A DNA stretch of 64,000 bases from JAAYUJ01 sp963698165 (GTDB lineage Bacteria; Desulfobacterota; Syntrophobacteria; Syntrophobacterales; Syntrophobacteraceae). The position numbers were made by a program, and so were the translations under genes. This document shows positions 9,871 to 18,434 of this stretch, piece by piece. The DNA lies in assembly GCA_963698165.1 (NCBI GenBank), contig CAVOPT010000004.1, positions 620,001-684,000 of the forward strand. The letters are read 5' to 3'. The notes beneath the pieces were generated by a model. The model had not been told where the DNA came from and did not search any database. It saw only the letters and a program-made list of their open reading frames with translations. The number at the start of each line of letters is the position of its first letter. The stretch's first letter is position 1.

Positions 9871-11355
9871 ATGAAAGAGCAAAATCGCAGTCCGTCCAGG
9901 CGACACAGTCCGCCAGGCCTTCACGACCTGGAGAAGATCCTAGTGGATTGCGGCATCCGCCTCTCCCCGGATCAGCTCCGGCAACTCTGGATCTACCACC
10001 ATCTCCTGCGGGAACACAACCCCGAATTGAACCTCACAAGAATTCACAGCTTTGCCGCCATGGCCTTGAAGTTGTACGCCGACTCCATGCTCCCCGGAAA
10101 GTTGATGGAGCTCCCGTCGCCGCTCCTGGACCTGGGAACGGGTCCCGGGATGCCCGGGATCCCCCTGAAGATCGCCTATCCCGGGCTGGAGGTGCTCTTG
10201 GCGGAGGGGCGACTGAAAAGGGTTCAGTTCCTGACGGAAGCGTTGACGCAGCTCGGGCTCACAGGGACGCGCATCATCGGAAAGGCGGTCAACGAGCGTT
10301 TTGAGGACCCGGTCCAGGGGGTCATTACCCGTGCAGTGGGCACCATGGCGGAAACCGCCGCCCGGGTACGGAACTGCCTGGTTTGCGGGGGGCGCCTGAT
10401 CTTCATGAAGGGACCCGATTGCGACAGGGAAATCCAGGAGATGGATCGTCATTTCAGGAAGGATTACGCGCTGGAGAAAGACATCCATTACCGCATCGGG
10501 AACACGTCTCACAGGCGTCGTCTCGTTGTTTTTGAACGAACGAGCGACCCACTCTGGTCGGTGAGGGCAGCGGCGATGAAACGGCATCCGGTGCGAAGGA
10601 TTGAAAGCGAGCACAACGACATTTTCAAGGACCTGAGGAGAGTGCTCACGGCCAAGGGAATCAGGAAGCAGCAGAGTGCGTTGATTTCGGGGCCCAAGCA
10701 GGTTGCGGAAACCTTGAGGGATTTAGAAGGAATGTGCCTCGCCTGGGTGAGCTCCGGTGAAGCGGAGCCACCTCCCAATGGGGCACCTCCGCACCTCCGG
10801 TGGGTCCAGCTGGCGCCACCCCTCTTCCAGGTCATCGACGTGTTCGGCACCAACCGTCCACTCCTCCTGGTGAAGACTCCCGAGATTCCCCGATGGGATC
10901 CCGAGGCAGGGCTCTCGGAGGGTTGCACCGTTTTCGTGCCTTTCCAGGATCCCGAGAACGTCGGCGCCGTCGTCCGGTCTTCGGTGGCTTTTGGGGTGAG
11001 CCGGTTGATCCTGCTGGAGGAGAGCGCCCACCCCTATCACCCGAAAGCCCTCAGGGCGTCGGGAGGGGCCGTGCTGCGGGCAAGGTTCATGGAAGGCCCT
11101 TCCATCCATCAGCTGCCCGTGAACATGCCGATCTTTGCCCTTTCCCCCGCAGGAATGGATATCGCCACGTTCGAGTTCCCCGAGCGCTTCGGGCTTCTGC
11201 CCGGGATCGAGGGTCCCGGCTTGCCCCCCCATTGGGAGAAGACCGCCATCGGGATCCCCATCCTCAGGGAGGTGGAGTCGCTGAACGCGGCGACGGCCAC
11301 CGCCATCGCCCTCTACGTGTGGAAGCAATCCTTGAAAGGCCTGCAGCTGTATTGA
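9871..11355 (+). CDS. RsmG methyltransferase fused to a SpoU-type RNA methylase
   Basis: A 494-residue fusion. Residues about 20-230 are an RsmG (GidB) 16S rRNA m7G527 methyltransferase: LLDLGTGPGMPGIPL is the SAM-binding loop, with NPELNLTRI before it and ITRAVG after it. Residues about 245-494 are a SpoU/TrmH 2'-O-ribose methylase: an N-terminal KGIRKQQSALISG substrate-binding part, then the knot motifs PENVGAVVRSSVAFG and IGIPILREVESLNAATATAIALY, the last close to the usual SLNVSVAAAI form. Both halves look intact. RsmG is normally a single-domain protein of about 210 residues. The gene ends 27 bp before a convergent ATPase gene. Confidence 0.87.
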   Translation: MKEQNRSPSRRHSPPGLHDLEKILVDCGIRLSPDQLRQLWIYHHLLREHNPELNLTRIHSFAAMALKLYADSMLPGKLMELPSPLLDLGTGPGMPGIPLKIAYPGLEVLLAEGRLKRVQFLTEALTQLGLTGTRIIGKAVNERFEDPVQGVITRAVGTMAETAARVRNCLVCGGRLIFMKGPDCDREIQEMDRHFRKDYALEKDIHYRIGNTSHRRRLVVFERTSDPLWSVRAAAMKRHPVRRIESEHNDIFKDLRRVLTAKGIRKQQSALISGPKQVAETLRDLEGMCLAWVSSGEAEPPPNGAPPHLRWVQLAPPLFQVIDVFGTNRPLLLVKTPEIPRWDPEAGLSEGCTVFVPFQDPENVGAVVRSSVAFGVSRLILLEESAHPYHPKALRASGGAVLRARFMEGPSIHQLPVNMPIFALSPAGMDIATFEFPERFGLLPGIEGPGLPPHWEKTAIGIPILREVESLNAATATAIALYVWKQSLKGLQLY

Positions 11356-11382
11356 GAGGCGTAAATGGTATTTTCCGCTGTC

Positions 11383-12666
11383 TTACGGTCTTGGTGTCTT
11401 GGAAAAATACAGAGCAGCCGCCCGTTGAAGGGTGTTCTTGCTGATCTCGACAGGCCGTCCTTCATATGCGCTGATCGAAACCACGGTATCGAGGAGATCC
11501 AGTGGATAGCAGGCCCGAAGGTCTTTCCTGCCGGAGTGGGCAATGCAGAGTTTTCTCAGGTACTCAAAAATCTCAGGATCGCAGGCAAGATTTCTTTCCT
11601 GGAGAATTCTGCGAAAGACTTTGTCGAATTCTGGAGCTTCGATGGACTCAACGTGTACCTTGTTTCGTAGGCGTCTGAAAAAGGCCTCATCGCCAAGTTT
11701 GCCTGGATCCAGGTTGGTGGCAAACACAACCATGAGCTCAAAAGGAATCTGGAACTTGACGCCGTGGCTGAGGGTCAGGTAATCCACGCGCCGATCGAGG
11801 GGAACAATCCACCGATTCAAGAGATGCTCCGGTGACATGAGCTGATGGCCGAAGTCATCGATGAAGAATATGCCATTGTTCGCTTTCATCTGCGGTGGTG
11901 CGACATAAGTCCCGGTGAGCTCATCGCGCCTCAGTTCCAGCATACCCAAATCCAGCTCACCCCCTACGGTGATGCAGGGGCGCAGGCACGGAACCCACCG
12001 GGGATCGAGGCCCTTGGGGACTTCTTCCACCCTCTCATGGACGGTAGGATCGTAAACGAGGATGATCTGACCATCCACCTCGATTGCGTACGGTATGACG
12101 ATCATGTCATCGTAGATTCTTGGCAGCCTCGTGGCGATGCTTGTTTTTCCGTTGCCGGTCGGCCCATAGAGGAAGAGGGATGTGTGGGACATGATAGCCG
12201 GCCCCAAATGGTCCAGAAATCGTTCGGTCAGGACCAGATCGGAAAGGACCTGTCTCAGCAGGTGGCGGTTAACCCGAACGACAGGGGGCTGTGCCTTCAC
12301 AGCGGTGTAATAGCTTTGCAGGGAAACCGGCGCGGGGCCGATGTAATTGCTTATATTCAGGCGTTTTTCCGCCAGATCCCGTCCCGCATCGGTCAGGGTG
12401 AAAGAGTAATTATTGCCCACCATGCCGATAACCTCGAACAACTGCTGCTGGCGCAGTTTCTGAAACAGGGCGCTCATGAGAGGAAAAGCGAGCTTGAGTG
12501 ACTGGCTCAGGGACTGAAGATCGCCTTGCCCCTTCATGTACAGGCGTCGCAACATGATATCGGCCGCCAACGAATCGGGAATGTCCAACCTCTGCAGTTC
12601 AATGGGAGCCTCCGGCAGAAATGCTGGTTGGATCGATTCGAGACGATTCCCGTCTGCATCTTTCAT
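11383..12666 (-). CDS. P-loop ATPase of the AAA type
   Basis: A 427-residue protein with a Walker A motif (GPTGNGKTS, about residue 168) and Walker B (GIFFIDDF, about 267), followed by an arginine-rich RRLRNKV stretch, as in AAA-type ATPases. The N-terminal 130 residues look like a winged-helix-type segment (SLAADIMLRRLYMKGQGD, then a LFEVIGMVGN turn). The start is supported by GGAG 9-11 nt upstream. I have no specific name for it. Its position beside the two-component and Tad/Flp genes may indicate a pilus-related role; this is inference from context only. Confidence 0.7.
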   Translation of the reverse strand: MKDADGNRLESIQPAFLPEAPIELQRLDIPDSLAADIMLRRLYMKGQGDLQSLSQSLKLAFPLMSALFQKLRQQQLFEVIGMVGNNYSFTLTDAGRDLAEKRLNISNYIGPAPVSLQSYYTAVKAQPPVVRVNRHLLRQVLSDLVLTERFLDHLGPAIMSHTSLFLYGPTGNGKTSIATRLPRIYDDMIVIPYAIEVDGQIILVYDPTVHERVEEVPKGLDPRWVPCLRPCITVGGELDLGMLELRRDELTGTYVAPPQMKANNGIFFIDDFGHQLMSPEHLLNRWIVPLDRRVDYLTLSHGVKFQIPFELMVVFATNLDPGKLGDEAFFRRLRNKVHVESIEAPEFDKVFRRILQERNLACDPEIFEYLRKLCIAHSGRKDLRACYPLDLLDTVVSISAYEGRPVEISKNTLQRAAALYFSKTPRP

Positions 12667-13219
12667 ATGAGACTTCTCCTGCCACTGAGAACGATCAAAA
12701 AGGGCTTCTCCTCATGGACGCACCAGTGACTCTGAAGAGCAGGCCATCACTCCCCATCCATGTTTTCGCCGGCAGCACAGGGCCGCGAGGGGCGAACCTT
12801 GTATATATTTGGTGGATTTTACCATACATTCTGGGAGACACGTCCTCAATCCTCAATGGTGTTGACTTGGGCCATGGAAACGGAGAGGGGCAGACGCGCG
12901 GCATCGGCAGGCGCTGTGCAAACAGGAGCGTAAGCCCGGGCGGAATCAACGTTTCGGGAAGCTGTAGCCGAGGAACCAAGTCCTTCACCCTGTCCCCCTG
13001 TTATTCACTTTCTGCGGCCCTGTACTTCACTCCCGCCACCTCCTGGGTCCACAACATTAACGGGTGTTGCGAGGGGGAAGAGAGATCCGCTCGATTCGAG
13101 TCGAAGTCTTGACAGCTTCGAGCTATCCTAGAAGAATATTGATAATCTTTCCAATGAGATTCCTGGTCGTGGTATAAGACGACTGAATCTGTTTACCGAT
13201 TTCACGATAGGATATTCCC
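12667..13219. other. Intergenic gap without a visible gene
   Basis: This divergent gap separates the ATPase from the sensor kinase gene. Its left part holds the possible reverse-strand promoter. A TTGACA at 13109-13114 has no good -10 at normal spacing. Short open frames are present but lack supporting ribosome-binding sites and protein character. I see nothing else. Confidence 0.5.
12821..12849 (-). promoter_or_regulatory. Possible sigma-70 promoter for the AAA ATPase
   Basis: Read on the reverse strand: TTGAGG, 17 bases, then TATGGT. The -10 is about 150 nt upstream of the ATG at 12666. It is a plausible but weak match. Confidence 0.25.
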
Positions 13220-14715
13220 ATGGTCCCCGCACAGAGGGTTCAATCCAAGTTGCGTCTTCGTTTGACGGTGGGTCTTCCCGCTTTGCTGTCCTTGTATATG
13301 TTCATTTCAGGGTGGGTGGCCCATCCCATGATTTTCCAGTCGTTCTTTTCGGGAGATCTCACCATGGATCTTTTTCGGAAGGTGGCTCTCGGATGGATGC
13401 TTTTCATGATCCTTCTCGCCTTCATTGGAAATCTTGGGGCAGGTGTCTTGATCAGCCGCCACATCAACCGCTTCATTCTGAAGTTGGAGGGGTCCCTTCG
13501 TTTGGAGAAGCCTTCCCGCCCTCTCATTGAAGCGACGGACGAAATCGAGGCACTGGGGATTGTCGTCGACGAAGTCAGCACCACCCTGAGCAAGTTTGTC
13601 AATGACAACTACATCATCGAGAACCTGCCCGAAGCGGTCATCACCGTCGACTCCGCCCTTCAAATCATAAGACTGAACGGCAATGCCGCAAAATTGATGG
13701 GCGTTGATGCTCACGAGGCCCTGGGCAAAAGCCTCACCGATTTCGTCTCCAGGACCCAGGTGAACATGGCCTTATTCGACATGGTCGATTATGGGCTCAA
13801 GACAGGACATTTCCCTTTGAAACTGATAGCCCTTCGTGTGGGGGAAAGCCGGATACAGGAATTCTGGGTGGAGATCCATCCTTTGAAAGGGAGGACTTCC
13901 CCGACAGGCAAGGTCTACGTTTCCATCAGTATCAAGGATAAGGCGAGCATCCTCGCCGTAAAGAATCAGATACAGAAAATCGAGCGCCTGGCCGCCGTCG
14001 GGAGCGTGGCCTCCACAATGGCCCATGAGGTGCGAAACCCCCTGGGGGCCATAATGACCTTTACGGAGCTGCTGCAGGAGGACCTTCCCGCAGGATGATA
14101 CGAAGAAATTGAGGATACACGGAACAGATCCTGAACCAGATCAATCGCCTGAATAGACTCATCGAAAATATCCTTGCGTTCTCGAGGGACTCCATCACGG
14201 CCGTAAAGGAGGTTGACATTCACGAATTGCTCTCAAGGACGGTCCAACTCGTGAAAGACAAGTTCATTAAATCCCCGGTTATGGTTCATGAGCAATACCA
14301 GCCCGGTCTTCCAAAGTTGAGAGGCGATCCGGAAAAGCTTTCTCAGGCTTTTCTCAATATTCTTATCAATGCGTTCGAAGCGTGTGGACAAGGGGGAACC
14401 GTGAACGTCACCGTGGGTTACGAATCGGATGGCAAAGAGGACGCCGGAGCTTTGTGTATTGGGATTGCGGATACAGGAAAAGGCATTCCGGAGGAAATCG
14501 TGAACAAGATCCTGGACCCGTTTTTCACGACAAAACCGAACGGGACCGGCCTCGGTCTGGCCATTTCCCATAACATCGTGGCCGCCCACGGCGGCAGGAT
14601 CGAAGTGCGGAGTGAAGTCGGCGAGGGGACCACGTTCCAGATCCTCTTGCCGCAAAGACATCATTTCTTGGGAGAGCAGAGCGAAGACGAACGGAGTTAT
14701 GTGGGCCATGCCTGA
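13220..14715 (+). pseudogene. PAS-containing sensor histidine kinase, disrupted
   Basis: The 5' part (13220-14098) encodes an N-terminal membrane segment, a second one around residues 55-80, a PAS domain (about 125-230) and the phospho-acceptor box MAHEVRNPLGAI. It then stops at TGA 14096-14098. The rest of the kinase lies in another frame: INRLNRLIENILAFSRDS, the N box (NILINAFEA), G1 (DTGKGIP) and G2 (GTGLGLAI), ending at 14715. Restoring the protein needs readthrough of the stop and one extra base near 14117. Without both, the ATPase half is lost. It lies just upstream of an intact NtrC-type regulator, its likely partner. A sequencing error could explain one change but hardly both. Confidence 0.8.
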
Positions 14716-16108
14716 GCGAATCCTGGTCGTTGACGATGATCCTGGCATGCAGGCTGCTCTGCAGGAGGTTCTGAAGAAGCGGGGTTACGAGGGGGACTCT
14801 GCTTTTTCCGCCGAGGAAGCCTTGCAGAAAGTGGCCCGTGGTTCCTATGATCTTATCCTCCTTGACGTCAGGCTTCCGGGGATCTCGGGAATCGAAGCCA
14901 TCCCGCAGATCATGAGCCACGGGGATCAAGGCGATATCATCATGATGACTGCCCACGGCTCCCAGGAAATGGCACTGGAAGCCATCGGAAAAGGAGCCTA
15001 CGACTATTTCACCAAGCCTTTCAACCTTAAGGAGATGGATATCGTCATCAAGAGGGCGATCGAGAGGCGAAGGCTGAAGGTGGAAGTGGAGCGTTTGAAG
15101 AACACACTCTCCAAAGAGAACGGTGTCATCAGCAGAATCGTCGGCACGAGCCAGAGCATGAAGCACGTCAAGGCCATGATCCAGAGGATCGCCCCCCTTG
15201 AAACCACGGTGCTCATCACAGGCGAAAGCGGCACAGGCAAGGAACTTGTCGCCGACCTGATCCATTCCCTGAGCCCAAGGGCTTCCGGCCCTTTCATCAA
15301 GATCAACTGTGCCTCTATCCCCGAAAACCTCCTCGAGAGCGAGCTTTGCGGACATGAAAGAGGGGCGTTCACAGGGGCGTTTTCACTGAAGGAGGGCAAA
15401 TTCGAACTGGCTCACCATGGGACGATCCTCATGGACGAGATCGGGGAGATGCCCTACGCCCTGCAGGCCAAGCTTCTGAGGCTCGTGGAACAGAAGCAGT
15501 TCGAGCGCCTTGGCGGAAAGAAGAGCATTTCAGTGGACGTGCGGATCATCGCTGCAACAAACCAGGATCTTCTTTCACTCATCAAGGAAAAGCAGTTTCG
15601 GGAAGACCTCTACTATCGCCTGAATGTGGCGACCATTCACATACCTCCCCTGAGAGAGCGCAAGGATGATCTCCCTCACCTCATTGAGCATTTCCTTCGA
15701 GAAATCAACGTGAAGCTTGGAATGAATGTGACGGGCGTCTCCCGGGAGGGGATGGAAGTCCTCTTGAGCCACAATTGGCCCGGAAACATAAGGGAGCTCG
15801 CGAACCTGCTGGAAAGAGCGGTGATCCTCAGTTCCGGGAGGACCCTTGCGGGGGAGGAAGTGCGCATGGCCTTCCAGAGGTCTCCGCAGATCAGTGCGAC
15901 CCCCGATCGGGAGGCTGCCATCTCACTGGGAGAGACTCTCGATGAGATCGAAAAAACCCTCATCATCACCGCCCTGAGAAAAAACAAGGGCAAGCAGGTC
16001 GACGCGGCACGGTCGCTGGGGCTCAACCCCAAGAATCTCTGGAAGAAGATACAGAAGCATCACATCGAAAAGGTCATGCATGTTGAGGAGCCGGAGGATT
16101 TTATTTGA
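14708..16108 (+). CDS. NtrC-family sigma-54-dependent response regulator
   Basis: About 466 residues from the ATG at 14708 (ATG 14699 is an alternative). Receiver domain with the acidic DDD pocket and phospho-acceptor in ILLDVRLPG, followed by K in FTKPF. The AAA+ domain has Walker A GESGTGKE, the sigma-54-contact loop in the form GAFTGA, and Walker B ILMDEIGEM. A Fis-type helix-turn-helix ends the protein (KQVDAARSLGLNPKNLWKKIQKH). It should activate sigma-54 promoters from upstream sites. The flp gene about 370 bp downstream has such a promoter plus two matching palindromes, so self-contained pilin control is likely. Its start overlaps the end of the broken kinase gene. Confidence 0.9.
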   Translation: MPERILVVDDDPGMQAALQEVLKKRGYEGDSAFSAEEALQKVARGSYDLILLDVRLPGISGIEAIPQIMSHGDQGDIIMMTAHGSQEMALEAIGKGAYDYFTKPFNLKEMDIVIKRAIERRRLKVEVERLKNTLSKENGVISRIVGTSQSMKHVKAMIQRIAPLETTVLITGESGTGKELVADLIHSLSPRASGPFIKINCASIPENLLESELCGHERGAFTGAFSLKEGKFELAHHGTILMDEIGEMPYALQAKLLRLVEQKQFERLGGKKSISVDVRIIAATNQDLLSLIKEKQFREDLYYRLNVATIHIPPLRERKDDLPHLIEHFLREINVKLGMNVTGVSREGMEVLLSHNWPGNIRELANLLERAVILSSGRTLAGEEVRMAFQRSPQISATPDREAAISLGETLDEIEKTLIITALRKNKGKQVDAARSLGLNPKNLWKKIQKHHIEKVMHVEEPEDFI

Positions 16109-16145
16109 GCCATTGAATCAAGGGGCAATACCTGAAAAAATCCAG

Positions 16146-16256
16146 TCTACCAAAAGTAGAAATGAGCTGAATCTCCCTGATTCTCGGTGAGTCCGGGAAT
16201 CAGCACCAGATAAGGCGTTGGGCGTGGGTCTAAGAAGCGTGTCTACCAGGAGTAGA
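16146..16256 (+). promoter_or_regulatory. Two palindromic upstream activator-like sites
   Basis: TCTACCAAAAGTAGA at 16146-16160 and TCTACCAGGAGTAGA at 16242-16256 share the inverted repeat TCTAC-N5-GTAGA. They are 96 bp apart, centre to centre, and lie about 190-290 bp upstream of the sigma-54 element. This is the usual layout for dimer sites of an NtrC-type activator. The binding protein is inferred to be the neighbouring regulator. Confidence 0.6.
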
Positions 16257-16439
16257 GGAGACCGTCGCCGGAGCGCTTGGGACAATTCCAATACGTCGGC
16301 ATTCATTCGCTCTATAACCTGAGCCCAAAAGACTTTAGGAAAAAACCTTTCTGTTTCTCTGACCCCGGGCGTTGAATGGCACGGACCCTGTAATGAGAAT
16401 GCGATGACGAAGGAACTAAGAGTCCATCAGAGTTCAGGC

Positions 16440-16455
16440 TGGGCCAAAGATTGCT
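16440..16455 (+). promoter_or_regulatory. Sigma-54 promoter of the Flp pilin gene
   Basis: TGGGCCAAAGATTGCT matches the -24/-12 consensus TGGCAC-N5-TTGCW with the invariant GG and GC at the right spacing. It is 27 bp before the pilin ATG, so the untranslated leader would be short and contain only the AAGGGAG ribosome-binding site. Confidence 0.65.
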
Positions 16456-16482
16456 TGGGTGGGTTTAAAGGGAGAAAATTCA

Positions 16483-16671
16483 ATGCTGCAGACTATCAAG
16501 AGATTTCTTAAGGAAGATGACGGTGCGAGCATGGCCGAGTATGCAATTTTGCTGGCCGTGATCACCGGTGCTCTGGTCACTATCCTTGCGGCTTACACGG
16601 ATTCCATGAGCAACATTTTCAATTTCATAAAGCAGAAACTCGATGAAGCACACCAGGCAGCGTCTTCCTAG
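16483..16671 (+). CDS. flp: Flp-type pilin
   Basis: A 62-residue prepilin: a short basic leader MLQTIKRFLKEDDG, a processing site before ASMAEYAILLAVITGALVT, and one long hydrophobic helix, the Flp/TadA-system form (the Glu-Tyr of the mature N terminus is present). The ATG at 16483 follows AAGGGAG; a GTG upstream at 16459 is less likely. It is the structural subunit of a Tad pilus. Transcription is probably from the sigma-54 promoter just upstream. Confidence 0.9.
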   Translation: MLQTIKRFLKEDDGASMAEYAILLAVITGALVTILAAYTDSMSNIFNFIKQKLDEAHQAASS

Positions 16672-16860
16672 CTGCGATACCGGTGGGGATGGATGACCCC
16701 GTCCGGGTACCCCAATGTGATCAGTTCACCACGGTATGGCATTTAGAGCGGAGCGAGACATCTCGTGACGAACGCTGTGAGTGCCTCCTAAACCGCAAGT
16801 TTGCCGCCGCCATCCGCCGTAAAGTTTGCTCGTGGCGTGAACGGAAAGGGGATCGAAATA

Positions 16861-16977
16861 TGACGGATATGACTTGGACGGCTTTTATGATGGGTTTTCT
16901 TTTGGGCATCCTTCTGGTCGTTCTTTGTCCACAGATTCCGGCGAATTTCTTCAGGATGACCAGTCGCGAAAACTAGT
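16861..16977 (+). CDS. Small hydrophobic protein A of the pilus locus
   Basis: A 38-residue frame from ATG 16861 with GGGGATCGAA before it. The sequence includes FMMGFLLGILLVVL, one likely membrane segment. Its hydrophobic stretch resembles that of the 60-residue protein at 17228-17410 (MGMLLGLFLGILI), so the two may be paralogues. No known function is recognised. Confidence 0.45.
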
Positions 16978-17227
16978 GCCATGAAGGGTTTCAGTGTGTC
17001 GAAAAGACCAACACTGAACATTCGTATTTTTATCATTCCCACGCACTCTCCATCCGAGTGACAAGCAATCCCCCGATATCCTTATGAAAAATAGAGGCCC
17101 TGCACAATACTTTTTGACTTCCTTTATTTTTCACGATACTGTCACTCCGGTTTGTCAGGTTACGCACTTCAAACCGTTCGCTTGAGAAAATCCAAAATAT
17201 TTCCTGAAACAATGCGGGAGCTACACT

Positions 17228-17410
17228 ATGCTCTATTTTGTGTTTTGCATGGGCATGCTACTGGGTTTGTTCCTGGGTATTTTGATCGCGGGATTGTGCA
17301 GAATGGCATCCGAGCGCAACCGCTCCTCTTTCGACGATCCGTATTTCACCGCTGAATTCAGCCCCCAAGCCAACGGATCGGAAAGGAACATAGACGAGGT
17401 CTTTCGATAA
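17228..17410 (+). CDS. Small hydrophobic protein B of the pilus locus
   Basis: A 60-residue protein from ATG 17228 with GGGAG upstream. One membrane segment near the start (MGMLLGLFLGILIAGLC) is followed by a polar tail. It resembles protein A at 16861-16977 in the membrane segment. It lies between the pilin and the prepilin peptidase, so a role in pilus biogenesis is possible but only inferred from position. Confidence 0.5.
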   Translation: MLYFVFCMGMLLGLFLGILIAGLCRMASERNRSSFDDPYFTAEFSPQANGSERNIDEVFR

Positions 17411-17817
17411 TCCGAGTCTATCCCCTCCCGGCGGTCTGTCTCACGACCGCTCTTGGTTTCACCCCGAAAGGTTCTTTTCTTCATCGACCCTTTGTCGTAG
17501 TGTCAATGCGTTCAATCCTGCGGTGGAATACTATCGGGTTGAGATTCCTCGGCCCTCGCCAGGCGGGACACCGAGGAAGTCGCGGTCTGGAAAGCCGTCA
17601 TCCCCCGAGCATATTTACGCGGATCGCACCCCAACGCCTACAAGGGGCTAGACTACGAACCGGTAGCCTAGGGCCTTGTGCCCGTTACAGCTGCCAAACA
17701 GCACAAAATCCGCCGGGTGCCGGAACGATGCAAATGGTCTATGGGAGCTTTTCTTACACCCTGTAAGACACCATCCTCCGGGGCAAAGACGTCGAGTGAC
17801 TTTTGCACGAGGCTCGC
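17411..17817. repeat. Intergenic gap with an inverted REP pair and repeat element
   Basis: REP cores lie at 17635-17656 and, inverted, at 17663-17684, so the two can pair as a hairpin around a six-base spacer. The following sequence to about 17800 resembles 8262-8375 downstream of hdrA. I see no gene here. Confidence 0.7.
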
Positions 17818-18421
17818 ATGAGTAACTACGTTCTTATCACCCTTGGCGTTTTTCTCGTCATATGCGCCTCTTTTGATGTGTTTTTCCGAAGGATACCCAA
17901 CTGGCTGACTTACCCGGCGATGCTGATGGCCGTGCTGTATCACTGCATAGTGGGGGGTACGGCCGGTCTGGCTCAGACACTTGGAGGTCTCGGCGTTGGG
18001 ATGGCCATGCTCATGCCCTTTTACCTTCTGAAGGGCATGGGGGCGGGGGATGTGAAGCTCATGGGCGTGGTGGGGGCGTGCCTCGGGCCCAGACAGGTTT
18101 TCCATGCATTTCTGTGGACGGGTTTGACCGGTGGTCTCTACGCGTTGATTTTGCTTGCATTCCATCCGCATCAGCTTGTAATATTTCTAAAAAATTGTCC
18201 TGTACAAGTGTCTTTACGTTGCAAAGTTTTTCCTTCATGGAATGAATGCTGCGCGTATCCCCCTGATATTAAAGGAGGAAGAAGCGCAGGAGGCAAAGCC
18301 GGTCATGGTGTGTTACGGAGTGGCTATCGCTCTGGGAACCATTGGCTATTTGCTCTGGAAACACGCGGGATATTCCAGTTGGACGGAGTTCATCTCGGCT
18401 TTGAGTAGCAGGCTGTTTTGA
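17818..18421 (+). pseudogene. Prepilin peptidase CpaA/TadV with a frameshift
   Basis: The start MSNYVLITLGVFLVICASFDVFFRRIPNW and the catalytic region GMGAGDVKLMG (peptidase A24: the FDVFFRRIPN and GAGDVKLM aspartates) are in one frame. The C-terminal part, KFFLHGMNAARIPLILK then YGVAIALGTIGYLLW, is in another, ending at 18421. The switch falls at a run of six A at 18189-18194; five A would make one continuous reading frame. As it stands the frame ends at 18408 with an unrelated tail. Transcriptional slippage on the run or a sequencing error cannot be excluded. The Flp pilin would be its substrate. Confidence 0.8.
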
Positions 18422-18434
18422 GGGAAGGTGACCC

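Noticed and set aside
14096..14098. Second possible selenocysteine codon in the sensor kinase
   Set aside because: Kinases have no Sec at this place, the next bases give no SECIS-like hairpin that I can see, and the frame is also shifted nearby.
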